DNA of 64,000 bases from Candidatus Enterococcus huntleyi (GTDB lineage: Bacteria; Bacillota; Bacilli; Lactobacillales; Enterococcaceae): positions 62,001 through 126,000 of the forward strand of contig NZ_MAEJ01000012.1 of NCBI RefSeq assembly GCF_009933175.1, given 5' to 3'. Below the pieces are notes generated by a model, which was given only the letters and a program-made list of their open reading frames with translations, did not search any database and was not told the origin of the DNA. This document shows positions 37,141-46,029 of this stretch, piece by piece (position 1 is the stretch's first letter; the number at the start of each line of letters is the position of its first letter). Both the position numbers and the translations under genes were made by a program.

Positions 37141-39864
37141 GTGAATTCAAGAAAAAGCGAGATATTAAAAACTCTGGAACAAAAAAAACAAGGGATGACT
37201 GCAGCCGAAGTCGCAGAAATTTTAGAAATCGATCGTAGCAACGCAAGTAGGTATCTCAGTGATTTGTATAAAGAACATAAAATAACCAAATCGTCTGGGC
37301 GGCCAGTGGTTTATTCGATGGCTGGCGAGAAGAGTATTGAGTATGTTGATCACTCGAGTGAAGTGACGTTTGATAATTTGGTTGGGGCCAATGATTCATT
37401 AAAGGTTAGTATTCAACAAGCCAAGGCAGCGATTCTCTATCCGCCTAAAGGATTACACACTATTATATTTGGTGAGACAGGAACAGGGAAGTCGATGTTT
37501 GCAGAGTGTATGTATCATTTTGCTGTAGATTCACACACACTAGAAAATAATGCGCCGTTTGTCTCTTTTAACTGTGCTGATTATGCTCAGAACCCTCAAT
37601 TATTGTTTGGTCATATTTTTGGGATTCGAAAAGGGGCCTATACAGGTGCCACAGAGGACAGTCTGGGTCTGATGGCTAAAGCCGATGGTGGGATTTTATT
37701 CTTAGATGAAATTCATCGCTTGCCGCCAGAGGGTCAAGAAATGCTCTTTACTTTTATTGATAAAGGCGTCTATCGTCCACTGGGTGAGAGTGAGCAGGTC
37801 TATCACGCATCTGTTCAAATTATTGGTGCGACGACAGAATCTTCAGAGAGCTTTTTGACAACCTTTAATCGTCGAATTCCGATGTCGATTACCTTGCCTA
37901 ATTTGACTTCACGCTCGCTAGATGAACGTTATGAAATTATTTCTTTATTTATTAAGCAAGAAGCTAATCGATTGAATCAACGGATTGATGTCGAACGCGA
38001 TGCGATCTTCGCTTTTATGTTATATGAAGCAGAAGGTAACATTGGTCAAATCAAGCGGGATTTAAAATTAGTCTGTGCAAAGGCGTTTCTGCATTATCGA
38101 ACGCATGATGAAAAGCGCTTGGTGATTTATAAGAAGGATTTGTCATTGCAGGTGCAAAAAGGCTTGCTGAAAGTTAAAGAGCTGCCGGATCGTTTGGATT
38201 ATTTGGCAGATGGTAAGAGTAATTATTTGAGTTTTGAGCCAGGTTCGCCAGATGTTGTATGGTCGCAAGATCCAGAAAGAGATATGCAGGTCTATAATGA
38301 GATAGAAGAAAAAGTTTCTTCTCTTTCAAAGGACGGCTTGGAAAATATCGATTTGGAATCCTTAATTTCAAGGGATGTGGATGCCTATTTCCAAACGTAT
38401 GTTGAAGAGCTTGCACAAAGTGAAATCCATAAAGAGCTGTTGCCAGGAGATATTTGGGATTTAACTAATCGCCTATATGACATGGCCGAATCACGGCTGG
38501 ATCGGCGATATAGTGAGAAAGCCCGCTTTGCTTTTGCCTTACATTTGCAAAGTACGATTGAACGAGTCAAGGATGGGCACGTGATTGTTCATCCAGATTT
38601 GAACAATGTCCGCAAGAAGCTTAAAAAGGAATTTCAAGTAGCCATTGATTTATCGACAGTTATAGAAGAAGAAAAACAAATTGAGATTCCTTTTGATGAG
38701 ATTGGTTTTATCAGTATGTTCCTCTCGATTAATGTCGGTGAGAAAGAGCGAATCAAGGAAAATATCGTTGGCGTCGTTGTCTTGATGCATGGTAGTTCAA
38801 CGGCGTCGAGCATGCTAGAAACGGCGCAGGAATTATTGGGTATTGATTCAGGAATTGCTATGAATATGTCGCTAACGATGGAAGTTCAGACGATGTATGA
38901 CCAGCTTCTCTACTACGTGAAGAAGAATCAGGCACAGCTCACTAACGGCATGCTACTATTAACGGATATGGGTTCGTTGAACTCATTCGGGAATATGATT
39001 TATGAAGAAACAGGGATTCGCACGAAGGCGATTACGATGTCCAGTACGATGATTGTGCTAGAGGCGATTCGAATGGCAAATATTGGGCGGAGTCTGGAAG
39101 ATATTTATCAGAATATCCAAATGTCCTTCGAAAGTATCGTTCGCCAACAGTTCAAAGTGATTCCTCAGGACCGCGAGGAGATTAAGAAAGCTGTGGTGGT
39201 GACTTGCTTTACTGGTGAAGGGGTAGCGGCCAAATTGTATGAACGGATCGCTCCAGTGATTGATCAGAGCAAAGTCGAGATTATTCAAATGCAATTTATC
39301 GAGCGTGATTCGTTCAAGAAACACATCGATAGCTTAATGGAAGATTATGAAATTAAGGCGATTGCCGGTACGGTTGATGTGGAATATCAAAATATTCCGT
39401 TCTTTTCCGCACTAGATATCTTTAATGATGAGAAATTAAATAGTTTGAAACGGATTGCTGGCGATGAGATTCCGGTAGAAAAAATCGTGACATCTTTGCA
39501 AGGAACGATTACGCAAGTCGCTTCTTTACAGCGCTTAATTCAACTCTTGCAAAAGACCGTCCATCAAATCCAGACAGATATGCATGTCATTGTTGAGCCG
39601 GGAGTGGATGCTGGAATTGTGATTCACCTAGCCTTCTTAATCGATGGCTTACTAAATGGCGATGAAAGTCGAGTTTTTGCCAATCTACCAGCCTTCTCAA
39701 AGAAATATCGGTTGGAGTCTGATGTAGTGCGCACCAACTTAATGGTCGTCGAAAAAGCCTACCGTGTATCCATCTCAGAAGATGAAATTGCATATCTAGC
39801 TCAGATGTTTATTGAAAATAAAATAAAAAGCGGAGTGGATGTTACACACAAATCCAGTGTGTAA
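37141..39864 (+). CDS. LevR-type sigma-54-dependent PTS operon activator (LpoR/LacR-like)
   Basis: Enhancer-binding activator with PTS control domains, 907 residues. An N-terminal HTH (about 10-55) precedes an AAA+ domain with Walker A GETGTGKS near 111, the sigma-54 contact loop GAYTGA at 165-170 and Walker B GGILFLDEIH. The C-terminal half holds PRD and EIIA/EIIB-like domains with conserved His (for example VVVLMHGSSTASSM and VTCFTGEG). The GTG at 37141 follows AGGAGGG; a frame from 37108 is rejected. A sigma-54 promoter and lactose-family PTS genes follow, as for Listeria LacR and enterococcal LpoR. Phosphorylation by PTS proteins should set its activity. Confidence 0.9.
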   Translation: MNSRKSEILKTLEQKKQGMTAAEVAEILEIDRSNASRYLSDLYKEHKITKSSGRPVVYSMAGEKSIEYVDHSSEVTFDNLVGANDSLKVSIQQAKAAILYPPKGLHTIIFGETGTGKSMFAECMYHFAVDSHTLENNAPFVSFNCADYAQNPQLLFGHIFGIRKGAYTGATEDSLGLMAKADGGILFLDEIHRLPPEGQEMLFTFIDKGVYRPLGESEQVYHASVQIIGATTESSESFLTTFNRRIPMSITLPNLTSRSLDERYEIISLFIKQEANRLNQRIDVERDAIFAFMLYEAEGNIGQIKRDLKLVCAKAFLHYRTHDEKRLVIYKKDLSLQVQKGLLKVKELPDRLDYLADGKSNYLSFEPGSPDVVWSQDPERDMQVYNEIEEKVSSLSKDGLENIDLESLISRDVDAYFQTYVEELAQSEIHKELLPGDIWDLTNRLYDMAESRLDRRYSEKARFAFALHLQSTIERVKDGHVIVHPDLNNVRKKLKKEFQVAIDLSTVIEEEKQIEIPFDEIGFISMFLSINVGEKERIKENIVGVVVLMHGSSTASSMLETAQELLGIDSGIAMNMSLTMEVQTMYDQLLYYVKKNQAQLTNGMLLLTDMGSLNSFGNMIYEETGIRTKAITMSSTMIVLEAIRMANIGRSLEDIYQNIQMSFESIVRQQFKVIPQDREEIKKAVVVTCFTGEGVAAKLYERIAPVIDQSKVEIIQMQFIERDSFKKHIDSLMEDYEIKAIAGTVDVEYQNIPFFSALDIFNDEKLNSLKRIAGDEIPVEKIVTSLQGTITQVASLQRLIQLLQKTVHQIQTDMHVIVEPGVDAGIVIHLAFLIDGLLNGDESRVFANLPAFSKKYRLESDVVRTNLMVVEKAYRVSISEDEIAYLAQMFIENKIKSGVDVTHKSSV

Positions 39865-39888
39865 TTTTAAAAACTTAGTGTGTGCACA
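39842..39888 (+). promoter_or_regulatory. Putative activator-binding dyads (UAS)
   Basis: TTACACAC (39842-39849) and GTGTGTAA (39857-39864) form a perfect dyad with a 7-base spacer that runs into the stop codon of the activator gene; TGTGCACA (39881-39888) is a second GTGT/ACAC-type palindrome 53 bases before the -24 element. Position and repetition suggest binding sites of the LevR-type activator. Confidence 0.5.
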
Positions 39889-39895
39889 ATTAGTA

Positions 39896-39938
39896 TAGAC
39901 CAAAAGGGCTTGAACTCGTCCTTTTGGTCTATTTTATT
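39896..39938 (+). terminator. Terminator of the activator gene
   Basis: Perfect 12-base arms TAGACCAAAAGG and CCTTTTGGTCTA with a 12-base loop and a T-rich tail. It lies between the presumed upstream sites and the -24/-12 promoter, isolating the PTS operon from activator transcription. Confidence 0.85.
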
Positions 39939-39940
39939 TT

Positions 39941-39956
39941 TGGCACGCTTTTTGCA
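39941..39956 (+). promoter_or_regulatory. Sigma-54 (-24/-12) promoter of PTS operon
   Basis: TGGCACGCTTTTTGCA matches the RpoN consensus TGGCAC-N5-TTGCW without a mismatch, with GG and GC exactly ten bases apart. The PTS IIB gene starts 46 bases downstream. Transcription should need RpoN and the adjacent activator. Confidence 0.92.
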
Positions 39957-40002
39957 TTAATATATAGTGTAATCAAAAATTCTAAAAGGAGTGGCAAATA
40001 AT

Positions 40003-40329
40003 ATGGCTAAAAAAACAATCATGTTAGTATGTTCTGCAGGAATGAGCACAAGTCTATTAGTAACAAAAATGCAAAAAGCAGCTGAAGAAAAGGGCGTAGA
40101 AGCAGAAATCTTCGCAGTATCAGCATCAGATGCGGATAACAATTTGGAAGCAAAAAATGTTGACGTTTTACTTTTAGGCCCACAAGTTCGTTTCATGAAA
40201 GCGCAATTTGAACAAAAATTAGCACCTAAAGGAATTCCATTAGATGTTATCAACATGCAAGATTATGGCATGATGAACGGCGAAAAAGTATTAGCACAAG
40301 CCGAAAAATTAATCGACGAAAACAAATAA
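40003..40329 (+). CDS. PTS lactose/cellobiose-family EIIB component
   Basis: Phosphocarrier of 108 residues. The P-loop MLVCSAGMSTS with phospho-accepting Cys10 is typical of EIIB of the lactose/cellobiose class, which passes phosphate to the sugar at EIIC. The ATG at 40003 follows AAAGGAG; a GTG at 39991 overlaps the site and is rejected. First gene behind the sigma-54 promoter. Substrate probably cellobiose or a related beta-glucoside, judged from the family; not proven. Confidence 0.92.
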   Translation: MAKKTIMLVCSAGMSTSLLVTKMQKAAEEKGVEAEIFAVSASDADNNLEAKNVDVLLLGPQVRFMKAQFEQKLAPKGIPLDVINMQDYGMMNGEKVLAQAEKLIDENK

Positions 40330-40371
40330 TACACAGAAAAACGAATTATCGAAAAGCCGGAGGACAGAATA

Positions 40372-40692
40372 GTGGAAGATCAAAAAAACTTAGAAGCAAT
40401 CATGGGCTTAATCATGTACGGCGGAAACGCTAAGAGCGATGCTATGGAAGCTATTGCAGCTGCAAAAGAAGGCAAATTTGACGAAGCTGATCAAAAGATT
40501 GCTGATGCAGAAGCGTCATTAGTGGAAGCGCATCATTCTCAAACAGGATTATTAACACAAGAAGCACAAGGAAATCATATGGAAGTGACTTTATTAACAG
40601 TTCATAGTCAAGACCATTTGATGACAGCGATTGCTTTCACTGATTTAGCAAAAGAGATTATCGCGTTATACCGTCGTCTAGACGAAAAATAG
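40372..40692 (+). CDS. PTS lactose/cellobiose-family EIIA component
   Basis: Helical trimeric phosphocarrier of 106 residues. His78 in LLTVHSQDHLM is the phosphorylation site as in EIIA-Lac, and the paired His in EAHHSQTGLLT are also conserved. The start is GTG at 40372 after GGAGG. It accepts phosphate from HPr and passes it to Cys10 of EIIB. The 135-base gap to the EIIC gene contains an AACTCTT/AAGAGTT hairpin that may lower or stabilise the downstream message. Confidence 0.92.
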   Translation: MEDQKNLEAIMGLIMYGGNAKSDAMEAIAAAKEGKFDEADQKIADAEASLVEAHHSQTGLLTQEAQGNHMEVTLLTVHSQDHLMTAIAFTDLAKEIIALYRRLDEK

Positions 40693-40827
40693 ACTCTAAC
40701 TCTTTTTTTGAACGGGAAGAGTTGGAACCATCAATAAAAAATTTTTGAACGGATTTTTTATGATTATTTGGGTATAAAGAAGCTTGTCTTCATTTATATA
40801 AAATGAACTTATAGGAGGATTATTAAA

Positions 40828-42234
40828 ATGAATGCATTAACAGCATGGTTAGAGAAGTACATTCTTCCGGTGGCGGCAAAAATTGGTGCACAAAAACACC
40901 TAGTTGCTTTACGTGACGCCTTTATCGGAACTATGCCAGCAACAATGGCCGGCTCAGTAGCGGTTATGCTTAACGCAATTATTCGTGATTTACCACCGCA
41001 ATTTTTTGATGGGTATGATGGGAACACGATCCCAGTTATCAAAGAAATCATTCAGATCAATGGATTTATCTGGAATGGTACTTTGGCAATTGCCGGTGTA
41101 ATTTTCGCCTTTTCATGGGGTTACAACTTAGCCCGTGCTTACGGTGTCAATGACTTAGCCGGTGGGATTGTTTCATTAGCTGCATCAATTGCTGGTGTCA
41201 GCTATTCATTCTCAGGGTCTTTAAAAGATGTTGTTATCAGCCCTGAATTAATGGACTCAATCAACGCTAACTCAGCAACAACTGGTTGGTCTGCAACTGC
41301 TGATCAATTAAATGTGGGTGCGTGGGGTTGGATTCCATTAAGCAACATGGATAGTAACTTCTATTTCACTGCTATGATTGTTGGTTTTGTTGTTACAGTT
41401 ATCTTTGCTAAATTAATGTTAGCAGATATGACAATCAAATTACCTGATTCAGTGCCACCTGCAGTATCAAAAGCCTTCGCGGCGATTATTCCTGCAACAG
41501 TTGCATTATACACAGCAGGTATTTTCTACTGGTTATTCTCTAAAGTCGTTGATGTAACATTTATCGCTTGGTTACAAAAAACAATTGCTGAACCATTGTT
41601 GGGTATGACTCAAGGATTTGGTGCAGTTGTAGTTGTTACATTGTTTGTACAAATTTTCTGGTTCTTCGGTATTCATGGACCAAACGTATTGGCTCCAATC
41701 TTGGAAGGTGTGTTCGGCGTTGCTCAATTGAAAAACGTGAACTTATTCCAAGAAGGCGGTATGGATGCAGTCTTAAAAGATGGTTACAAATGGGTTCGTG
41801 GTTCTTGGGATGCGTTTGCATGGTTTGGTGGATCAGGCGGAACAATCGTCTTAATCATCGCTATCTTGCTCTTCTCTAAACGTGCCGACTTCCTAACAGT
41901 TGCTCGTCTATCTGTAGGACCTGGTATCTTCAACATTAACGAACCAGCAATGTTTGGTATTCCAATCGTGTTGAACGCACTATTGTTTATCCCATTCTTA
42001 CTTGCTCCAGTTGTGGCAGTAGCGATTGGTTACTTTGCAACAGATTTCGGCTGGGTAAATCCAGTATCACAACAAGTAGTATGGGTAACACCTCCATTCT
42101 TACTTTCATTCTTAGCAACAGGTGCTGACTGGCGTGCGCCAATCGTAACCTTAGTAAGTATGTTAGCGACATTCGCTATCTGGACACCATTCGTACTTGC
42201 TGCAAATAAAGTTGATCCATCATTAGGTGAATAA
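40828..42234 (+). CDS. PTS lactose/cellobiose-family EIIC permease
   Basis: Polytopic membrane permease of 468 residues with about ten hydrophobic helices and characteristic EIIC stretches (SGSLKD, FWFFGIHGPNVLAPILEGV, GPGIFNINEPAMFGIPIVLN). It translocates the sugar that EIIB phosphorylates. An AGGAGG site precedes the ATG. It ends the sigma-54 operon before a strong terminator. No glycosidase is in this operon, so the phospho-sugar must be split by an enzyme encoded elsewhere. Confidence 0.93.
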   Translation: MNALTAWLEKYILPVAAKIGAQKHLVALRDAFIGTMPATMAGSVAVMLNAIIRDLPPQFFDGYDGNTIPVIKEIIQINGFIWNGTLAIAGVIFAFSWGYNLARAYGVNDLAGGIVSLAASIAGVSYSFSGSLKDVVISPELMDSINANSATTGWSATADQLNVGAWGWIPLSNMDSNFYFTAMIVGFVVTVIFAKLMLADMTIKLPDSVPPAVSKAFAAIIPATVALYTAGIFYWLFSKVVDVTFIAWLQKTIAEPLLGMTQGFGAVVVVTLFVQIFWFFGIHGPNVLAPILEGVFGVAQLKNVNLFQEGGMDAVLKDGYKWVRGSWDAFAWFGGSGGTIVLIIAILLFSKRADFLTVARLSVGPGIFNINEPAMFGIPIVLNALLFIPFLLAPVVAVAIGYFATDFGWVNPVSQQVVWVTPPFLLSFLATGADWRAPIVTLVSMLATFAIWTPFVLAANKVDPSLGE

Positions 42235-42242
42235 AACTTTTT

Positions 42243-42296
42243 AGTGAAAACCGCGATCGCTTCTTGAGGTGAAGCGGTTTTCACTTCATTTTTTTT
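42243..42296 (+). terminator. Terminator of PTS operon
   Basis: Perfect 12-base arms AGTGAAAACCGC (42243-42254) and GCGGTTTTCACT (42274-42285) followed by TCATTTTTTTT. Confidence 0.88.
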
Positions 42297-42399
42297 AATA
42301 TTTGAATTTGTAAATAGAGACTGCTACAATGGCAGTGTGAGAAATGAATAATCGGTTGAATTACGGTCGGTTTAATGGAAATAAAGGGAGGAATTACAA

Positions 42400-42621
42400 A
42401 TGATCAGTATTGCTAGTGCGATGCAACAAGAACCAATCAAAGAATTATTAGAGGGATATAACGAAGATGGCATCAGCTTCACTTTTAAAGAAAAACAAGG
42501 GATCAAATTAATTTTTGAAACAACTGCAGATGATAAAGATGCAGCAGCAAAAAAAGCCAAAGAACTGATTAAAGCAGAACCTTGGGGAAGCGTATTATTT
42601 TTCCAAGCAGCGGCGGTTTAA
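42400..42621 (+). CDS. Small conserved-type protein of unknown function
   Basis: A 73-residue soluble protein with a good AGGGAGG ribosome site. It has a predicted alpha/beta pattern (helix, strand ISFTFKEKQGIKLIFETT, Lys/Ala-rich helix, strand WGSVLFFQAAAV) and no cysteine or signal peptide. I do not recognise a named family. It lies between the PTS operon and two small genes on the same strand, 15 bases before the next one, so it probably heads a short operon with them. Confidence 0.7.
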   Translation: MISIASAMQQEPIKELLEGYNEDGISFTFKEKQGIKLIFETTADDKDAAAKKAKELIKAEPWGSVLFFQAAAV

Positions 42622-42636
42622 AAAAAGATTGGACGG

Positions 42637-42837
42637 ATGAAAATGATTAAGAATGGTTTATTTTTATGCAGTATCGGCTTTTTGATTATTTTATACAGCC
42701 TAAATCCGCAGAACTTGCAATATGATGTTTTAAGTATGGTGACAGGATTTACTCTGATTGGCTTAGGTATCTTTTTCTTCATGAAAGGCAAAAAGAAGGA
42801 AGATCTTAAGAAAAAAGAGGACGGGGGTAGTAAATAA
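42637..42837 (+). CDS. Small two-helix membrane protein (DUF3188-like)
   Basis: A 66-residue protein with two hydrophobic helices (about 5-21 and 33-50) and a Lys-rich cytoplasmic tail. The size and hairpin topology resemble DUF3188 proteins of Lactobacillales; that assignment is tentative. The start may be 42637 or the ATG at 42643; GGACGG lies just upstream. Its last base is the first base of the DUF3284 gene start, indicating coupled translation. Confidence 0.65.
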   Translation: MKMIKNGLFLCSIGFLIILYSLNPQNLQYDVLSMVTGFTLIGLGIFFFMKGKKKEDLKKKEDGGSK

Positions 42838-43250
42838 TGGAAATCGTTCAAAAACTTAATATTCCAGCAGAATTTTTCTTTGATAAAGTGGTGGACTCAG
42901 TTATTTTTGATATTCGAAAAGCAACGGGAAAAACAGTCTCAAGAAAGCAACTGCGCAATTATGAATATGTGAAACAATTTTCTAAAGATAGTCGGGCGAG
43001 AATAAAAATTGATAAACTTATCGAAAACCAAGCCTATCATTTCAAAACGTCAACGACACGGAATGCTTATGTCGTGCAATATGATATTCGTCCGATAGAT
43101 GAAAAAAGCTGTGAAGTACATTATACCGAAACGATGGAATCCTTTGGGCTCATCCAAAAAGCAAATGACTTCCTAGTAGGAATGGTCCTAGGCTTTTTCA
43201 AAAAACGTCAATTGAAAAAAATGTTGACTATGATAGAAGCATCATACTAA
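42837..43250 (+). CDS. DUF3284 family protein
   Basis: A 137-residue protein whose opening MEIVQKLNIPAEFFFDKVVDSVIFDI and central YVVQYDIRP strands match DUF3284, a family often found inside or beside cellobiose/lactose PTS operons of Firmicutes. It looks like a START/SRPBCC-type fold. A GAGG-containing site overlaps the end of the preceding gene. Function is not known; neighbourhood to the sigma-54 PTS suggests a role in beta-glucoside metabolism. Confidence 0.72.
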   Translation: MEIVQKLNIPAEFFFDKVVDSVIFDIRKATGKTVSRKQLRNYEYVKQFSKDSRARIKIDKLIENQAYHFKTSTTRNAYVVQYDIRPIDEKSCEVHYTETMESFGLIQKANDFLVGMVLGFFKKRQLKKMLTMIEASY

Positions 43251-43298
43251 AGGGGTCTACTGGACGCCTTTTCTTTTTTTAGTCAGAAAGAGGAGTAT

Positions 43299-44483
43299 AT
43301 GAATAAAGCAGAGAAATTAACAGAATCACATATTCCACAGATGCTTGATTTGGCAGCTTATGCGTTTAATTTTCCGGATCCGGAAGCTGCGCGTGAACGT
43401 TTCGAATTTCTGGCGCAACATTCGTGGAATTATGGTGATTTGGATAAAGACACATTGACGAGTCAAGTGATGGCTACGCCTTTTACAGTTGATTTTCATG
43501 GTCAGGAGTATTCGATGGCGGGCGTTGGATTCGTGGCTTCTTATCCAGAATATAGAGGGCAAGGTGGCATTAATCGGACGATGAGCTATCTTTTAGCTGA
43601 TTTGAATGAGCAAGGCATTGATTTGTCTTATCTGGCACCATTTTCGTATCCATTTTATCGTCGATATGGCTATGAATTGTTATTTGAACGAATCAAATAT
43701 AAATTGTCTTCTGCGGAATGGCCGAATGTTGGGAAAGTTCCTGGACGGATGAGACGGATGACTTATGACGGAATCAAAGCATCGTTGGCTGAGATTTATC
43801 ATGCGATGCCAGCCCACACACGTGGCGGACTTAAACGCGAAGAATGGTGGCTGGATTATAAATTATCGATGAAGCCTGGCAAAAAGTTTGCGCAGTATGA
43901 GGCGGAAGACGGGACAGTCGAAGGTTATCTTGTCTATCGCGTGGACGGTGGGACTTTTGTAATTGAAGAGATTGGTTACTTAAATGCGACAGCGCTTAAA
44001 GCCATCACTGGTTTTATCGGCTCGCATAGTGGCGCTTTCGCAGAATTTGTCTATGAATCAGCCTATACTGGCAGCAATCTGAACTACTTATTACCAAGCG
44101 CGCGCTTTGAGATGAGTATTCGCCCGGAAATGATGGGCAGAATTATTAATGTCGAACGGTTCTTACAAAAATATCCATTCAAAACAGGAAAAGCAGCTGA
44201 ATTCTATCTGAAAGTAACAGATGATCCATTTGCTGAATGGAATGAAGGAATCTATTGCGTAGAAATTTCTGCTGAAGGACAAGCTCAAGTCGAAAAATTA
44301 ACGGAAACAGTCGATCGCCCAGTCATCGAAGGAACGATTCAGGCACTGACGCAGTTATTATTTGGTTATAAGACAGGGGCGGAATTAGCCTTTTATGAAC
44401 GACTACAAGCAGAAGAATCTGTTCTAGAAAGATTCTCTAGTTATTTAGTCGAAGAATTGCCTGTCTTGGAAGATTACTTTTGA
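43299..44483 (+). CDS. Eis-like GNAT acetyltransferase
   Basis: A 394-residue protein with Eis architecture: an N-terminal GNAT domain with the acetyl-CoA site VGFVASYPEYRGQGGINRTMSYLL, a second degenerate GNAT domain and a C-terminal SCP2-like domain (about 290-394). YPFYRRYGYE is typical. Mycobacterial Eis acetylates aminoglycosides and proteins; low-GC homologues are widespread and of unknown substrate. An AGAGGAG site precedes the ATG. It is followed by an imperfect hairpin and then the tRNA-Arg gene. Confidence 0.85.
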   Translation: MNKAEKLTESHIPQMLDLAAYAFNFPDPEAARERFEFLAQHSWNYGDLDKDTLTSQVMATPFTVDFHGQEYSMAGVGFVASYPEYRGQGGINRTMSYLLADLNEQGIDLSYLAPFSYPFYRRYGYELLFERIKYKLSSAEWPNVGKVPGRMRRMTYDGIKASLAEIYHAMPAHTRGGLKREEWWLDYKLSMKPGKKFAQYEAEDGTVEGYLVYRVDGGTFVIEEIGYLNATALKAITGFIGSHSGAFAEFVYESAYTGSNLNYLLPSARFEMSIRPEMMGRIINVERFLQKYPFKTGKAAEFYLKVTDDPFAEWNEGIYCVEISAEGQAQVEKLTETVDRPVIEGTIQALTQLLFGYKTGAELAFYERLQAEESVLERFSSYLVEELPVLEDYF

Positions 44484-44493
44484 GAAAACGGAC

Positions 44494-44545
44494 AAGAGGA
44501 AATGCTCAGCTTGCTGTAAGAAACAAGACGAGTACTTCCTCTTTG
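44494..44545 (+). terminator. Probable terminator after acetyltransferase gene
   Basis: Fourteen-base arms AAGAGGAAATGCTC (44494-44507) and GAGTACTTCCTCTT (44530-44543) with two mismatches and a 22-base loop; the T-tail is short. Confidence 0.5.
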
Positions 44546-44595
44546 ATGTTGAGCAGCTGAGCTCATTCTCTAGTAAATTAAATGACGGCGATGAA

Positions 44596-44624
44596 TTGAC
44601 AGTTGTCGGTTACTGCTTTAGAAT
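44596..44624 (+). promoter_or_regulatory. Promoter of tRNA-Arg(CCU)
   Basis: Consensus -35 TTGACA (44596-44601), exact 17-base spacer, -10 TAGAAT (44619-44624). It leads to the tRNA gene 55 bases downstream. Confidence 0.8.
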
Positions 44625-44679
44625 AATCTAGTGTGTTTCTTTTAGGAACAGGCAGTTAGGCATCGTGCCAAGTGAATTA

Positions 44680-44751
44680 GCCCTTGTAGTTAAACGGATA
44701 TAACAGACCCCTCCTAAGGGTCAATTATCAGTTCGATTCTGGTCAGGGGCG
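44680..44751 (+). tRNA. tRNA-Arg (anticodon CCU)
   Basis: A complete cloverleaf can be folded by hand: acceptor GCCCTTG pairs with CAGGGGC, the D stem is GTTA/TAAC, the anticodon stem GACCC/GGGTC encloses loop CTCCTAA (anticodon CCT), and the T arm is ATCAG-TTCGATT-CTGGT. CCA is not encoded. It reads AGG codons. Its 3' part is repeated at 59746-59770, marking it as an integration site. Confidence 0.93.
44720..44744 (+). repeat. attL-like copy of tRNA-Arg 3' segment
   Basis: These 25 bases (variable loop and T arm of the tRNA, containing TCGATTCTGGTC) recur at 59746-59770 with one mismatch (GTTCG here, GCTCG there). The two copies bracket 15 kb of accessory genes. Confidence 0.65.
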
Positions 44752-44762
44752 TAAATGAAATT

Positions 44763-44806
44763 AAGTCGGAACCTTTTATTTATAAGGTGTTTCGGCTTTT
44801 TATTTG
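44763..44806 (+). terminator. Terminator of tRNA-Arg
   Basis: Imperfect hairpin with CCTT/AAGG and CGGAA/TTTCGG pairing and a T-run near 44797-44806. A related hairpin (CCGAAAC... TTCGGG, T-run) follows the tRNA fragment at the other end of the island. Confidence 0.6.
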
Positions 44807-45130
44807 TTTTTGAAATTCATGATTATTTTAGTGATAGAATATTAATAACAAAAATAGTGTATAACTACATGATAAATTCTTGCTAATTGGGAACGAACTA
44901 TTTTTCTATTTGCTAAGGAATCAGATACAATGAAACGAGCAAAGACTTCGTTTCTTTTAATTAGCAAGATAAAAGTAAGCATTAATTTTCCTTTTTTGAA
45001 GAGATAAGTTGAGCTAACGTATTTGCTAATTCTGGAGATTTTTGTAACTGTTCAATTAAGTATTTAAATCAAGAACAGGTTCTATTTTTTCTTCAGAAAA
45101 ATAAACCTTGATTTATAGGGTTTAGTAACA
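44804..45130. other. AT-rich gap with possible decayed minus-strand frame
   Basis: No intact gene. On the minus strand about 45074-44988 a frame without a start encodes about 28 residues ending ELANTLAQLISSKKEN before a stop, preceded by a possible frameshift; it looks like the C-terminal scrap of a lost gene. Not identified. Confidence 0.3.
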
Positions 45131-45849
45131 TGTTTCTATGGTATTTTTTTGCTTTAGTAGGTAGATTGGGTAGAGTAGATAAACAAATGATAGTAAGGTG
45201 AGGGTGTAAAAAATATGGAACTTAGTGAAACGTTGAAGGAAAAAAGAAAAGAATTGTCAATGACACAAGAACAGGTTGCAGAAAAAATTTTTGTATCTCA
45301 AAAGTCTGTTTCAAATTGGGAAACTAAAAAGACATTTCCTGATATTGAAAGTTTAATCCGTTTAGCTCATTTGTATGACTTATCTTTAGATCATTTATTA
45401 CTGGAGGGATCAGATATCGTGAAAGATATTAAGGTTCAAGCTGAACTAAGCACAATGAAAAAACTATCCATACCACCGTTTATTACCAATATTAGTTTAG
45501 TTATTTTATTAGTAAGTCAAAAATGGTGGGGGAATCTTTCAACACAAGCAACGATTATTATTGCAATTAGCCTATTTTCTAATTTTATACCACTGTTCTA
45601 TTTTAAAAGTAGAGCTGTTAATTTAAAGAATGAATTAAAGAATAGTAAAATCAGTAACTGGTTTGTAGTTCCTTTGTTAGTGATGATTATAATTTTTGCA
45701 GTAGGGTTGATCATTTTTACTCCCACTCTTTTTAAAAAATAATTTATCAGTTAAATTTGTAGAAATATAGCAAGCGGTTAACTGTTTAATAAGTTTTGAA
45801 TAGTTCGATTTAAATTAGTTGTATAGAAATAATACCTAATGGAGGTGAG
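45131..45849 (+). repeat. Direct repeat copy A (HTH-membrane gene unit)
   Basis: About 715 bases including the promoter region, the whole HTH-membrane gene and 100 bases after it are repeated nearly identically at 55223-55930. The match begins at TGTTTCTATGGT and ends at TAATGGAGGTGAG in both copies. Confidence 0.85.
45215..45742 (+). CDS. XRE-family HTH regulator with C-terminal membrane segments
   Basis: A 175-residue protein. Residues 1-65 are a classic XRE helix-turn-helix (LKEKRKELSMTQEQVAEKIFVSQKSVSNWETKKTFPDIESLIRLAHLYDLSLDHLL). The second half has three hydrophobic helices (about 88-105, 108-126 and 148-170), so the regulator is probably membrane-tethered. A GGTGAGGG site precedes the ATG at a long spacing. 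A second copy of the gene is at 55307-55823 but is broken. Targets are unknown; the TAATGGAGGTGAG downstream of both copies suggests that a coupled small gene was once present. Confidence 0.85.
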   Translation: MELSETLKEKRKELSMTQEQVAEKIFVSQKSVSNWETKKTFPDIESLIRLAHLYDLSLDHLLLEGSDIVKDIKVQAELSTMKKLSIPPFITNISLVILLVSQKWWGNLSTQATIIIAISLFSNFIPLFYFKSRAVNLKNELKNSKISNWFVVPLLVMIIIFAVGLIIFTPTLFKK

Positions 45850-46029
45850 AGGGTTTTTATAGGGTTCAAAGGCTATAAACAAAAAGCAACTAAATAATTT
45901 TATGGTGGATAATGAAGGATAAACATTGTTGATTAAGAATTCCTTCTATTTATCAATTAAGAATTTCTTTTTTCTACTGACTAGAATAGAATTGGAGTGT
46001 TCCGGTAGTAATAAGAAGGGCGGGCACTT

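Noticed and set aside
39957-40256. 99-codon minus-strand frame over EIIB
   Set aside because: Antisense of an EIIB gene with conserved Cys loop; it would also run over the sigma-54 operon leader.
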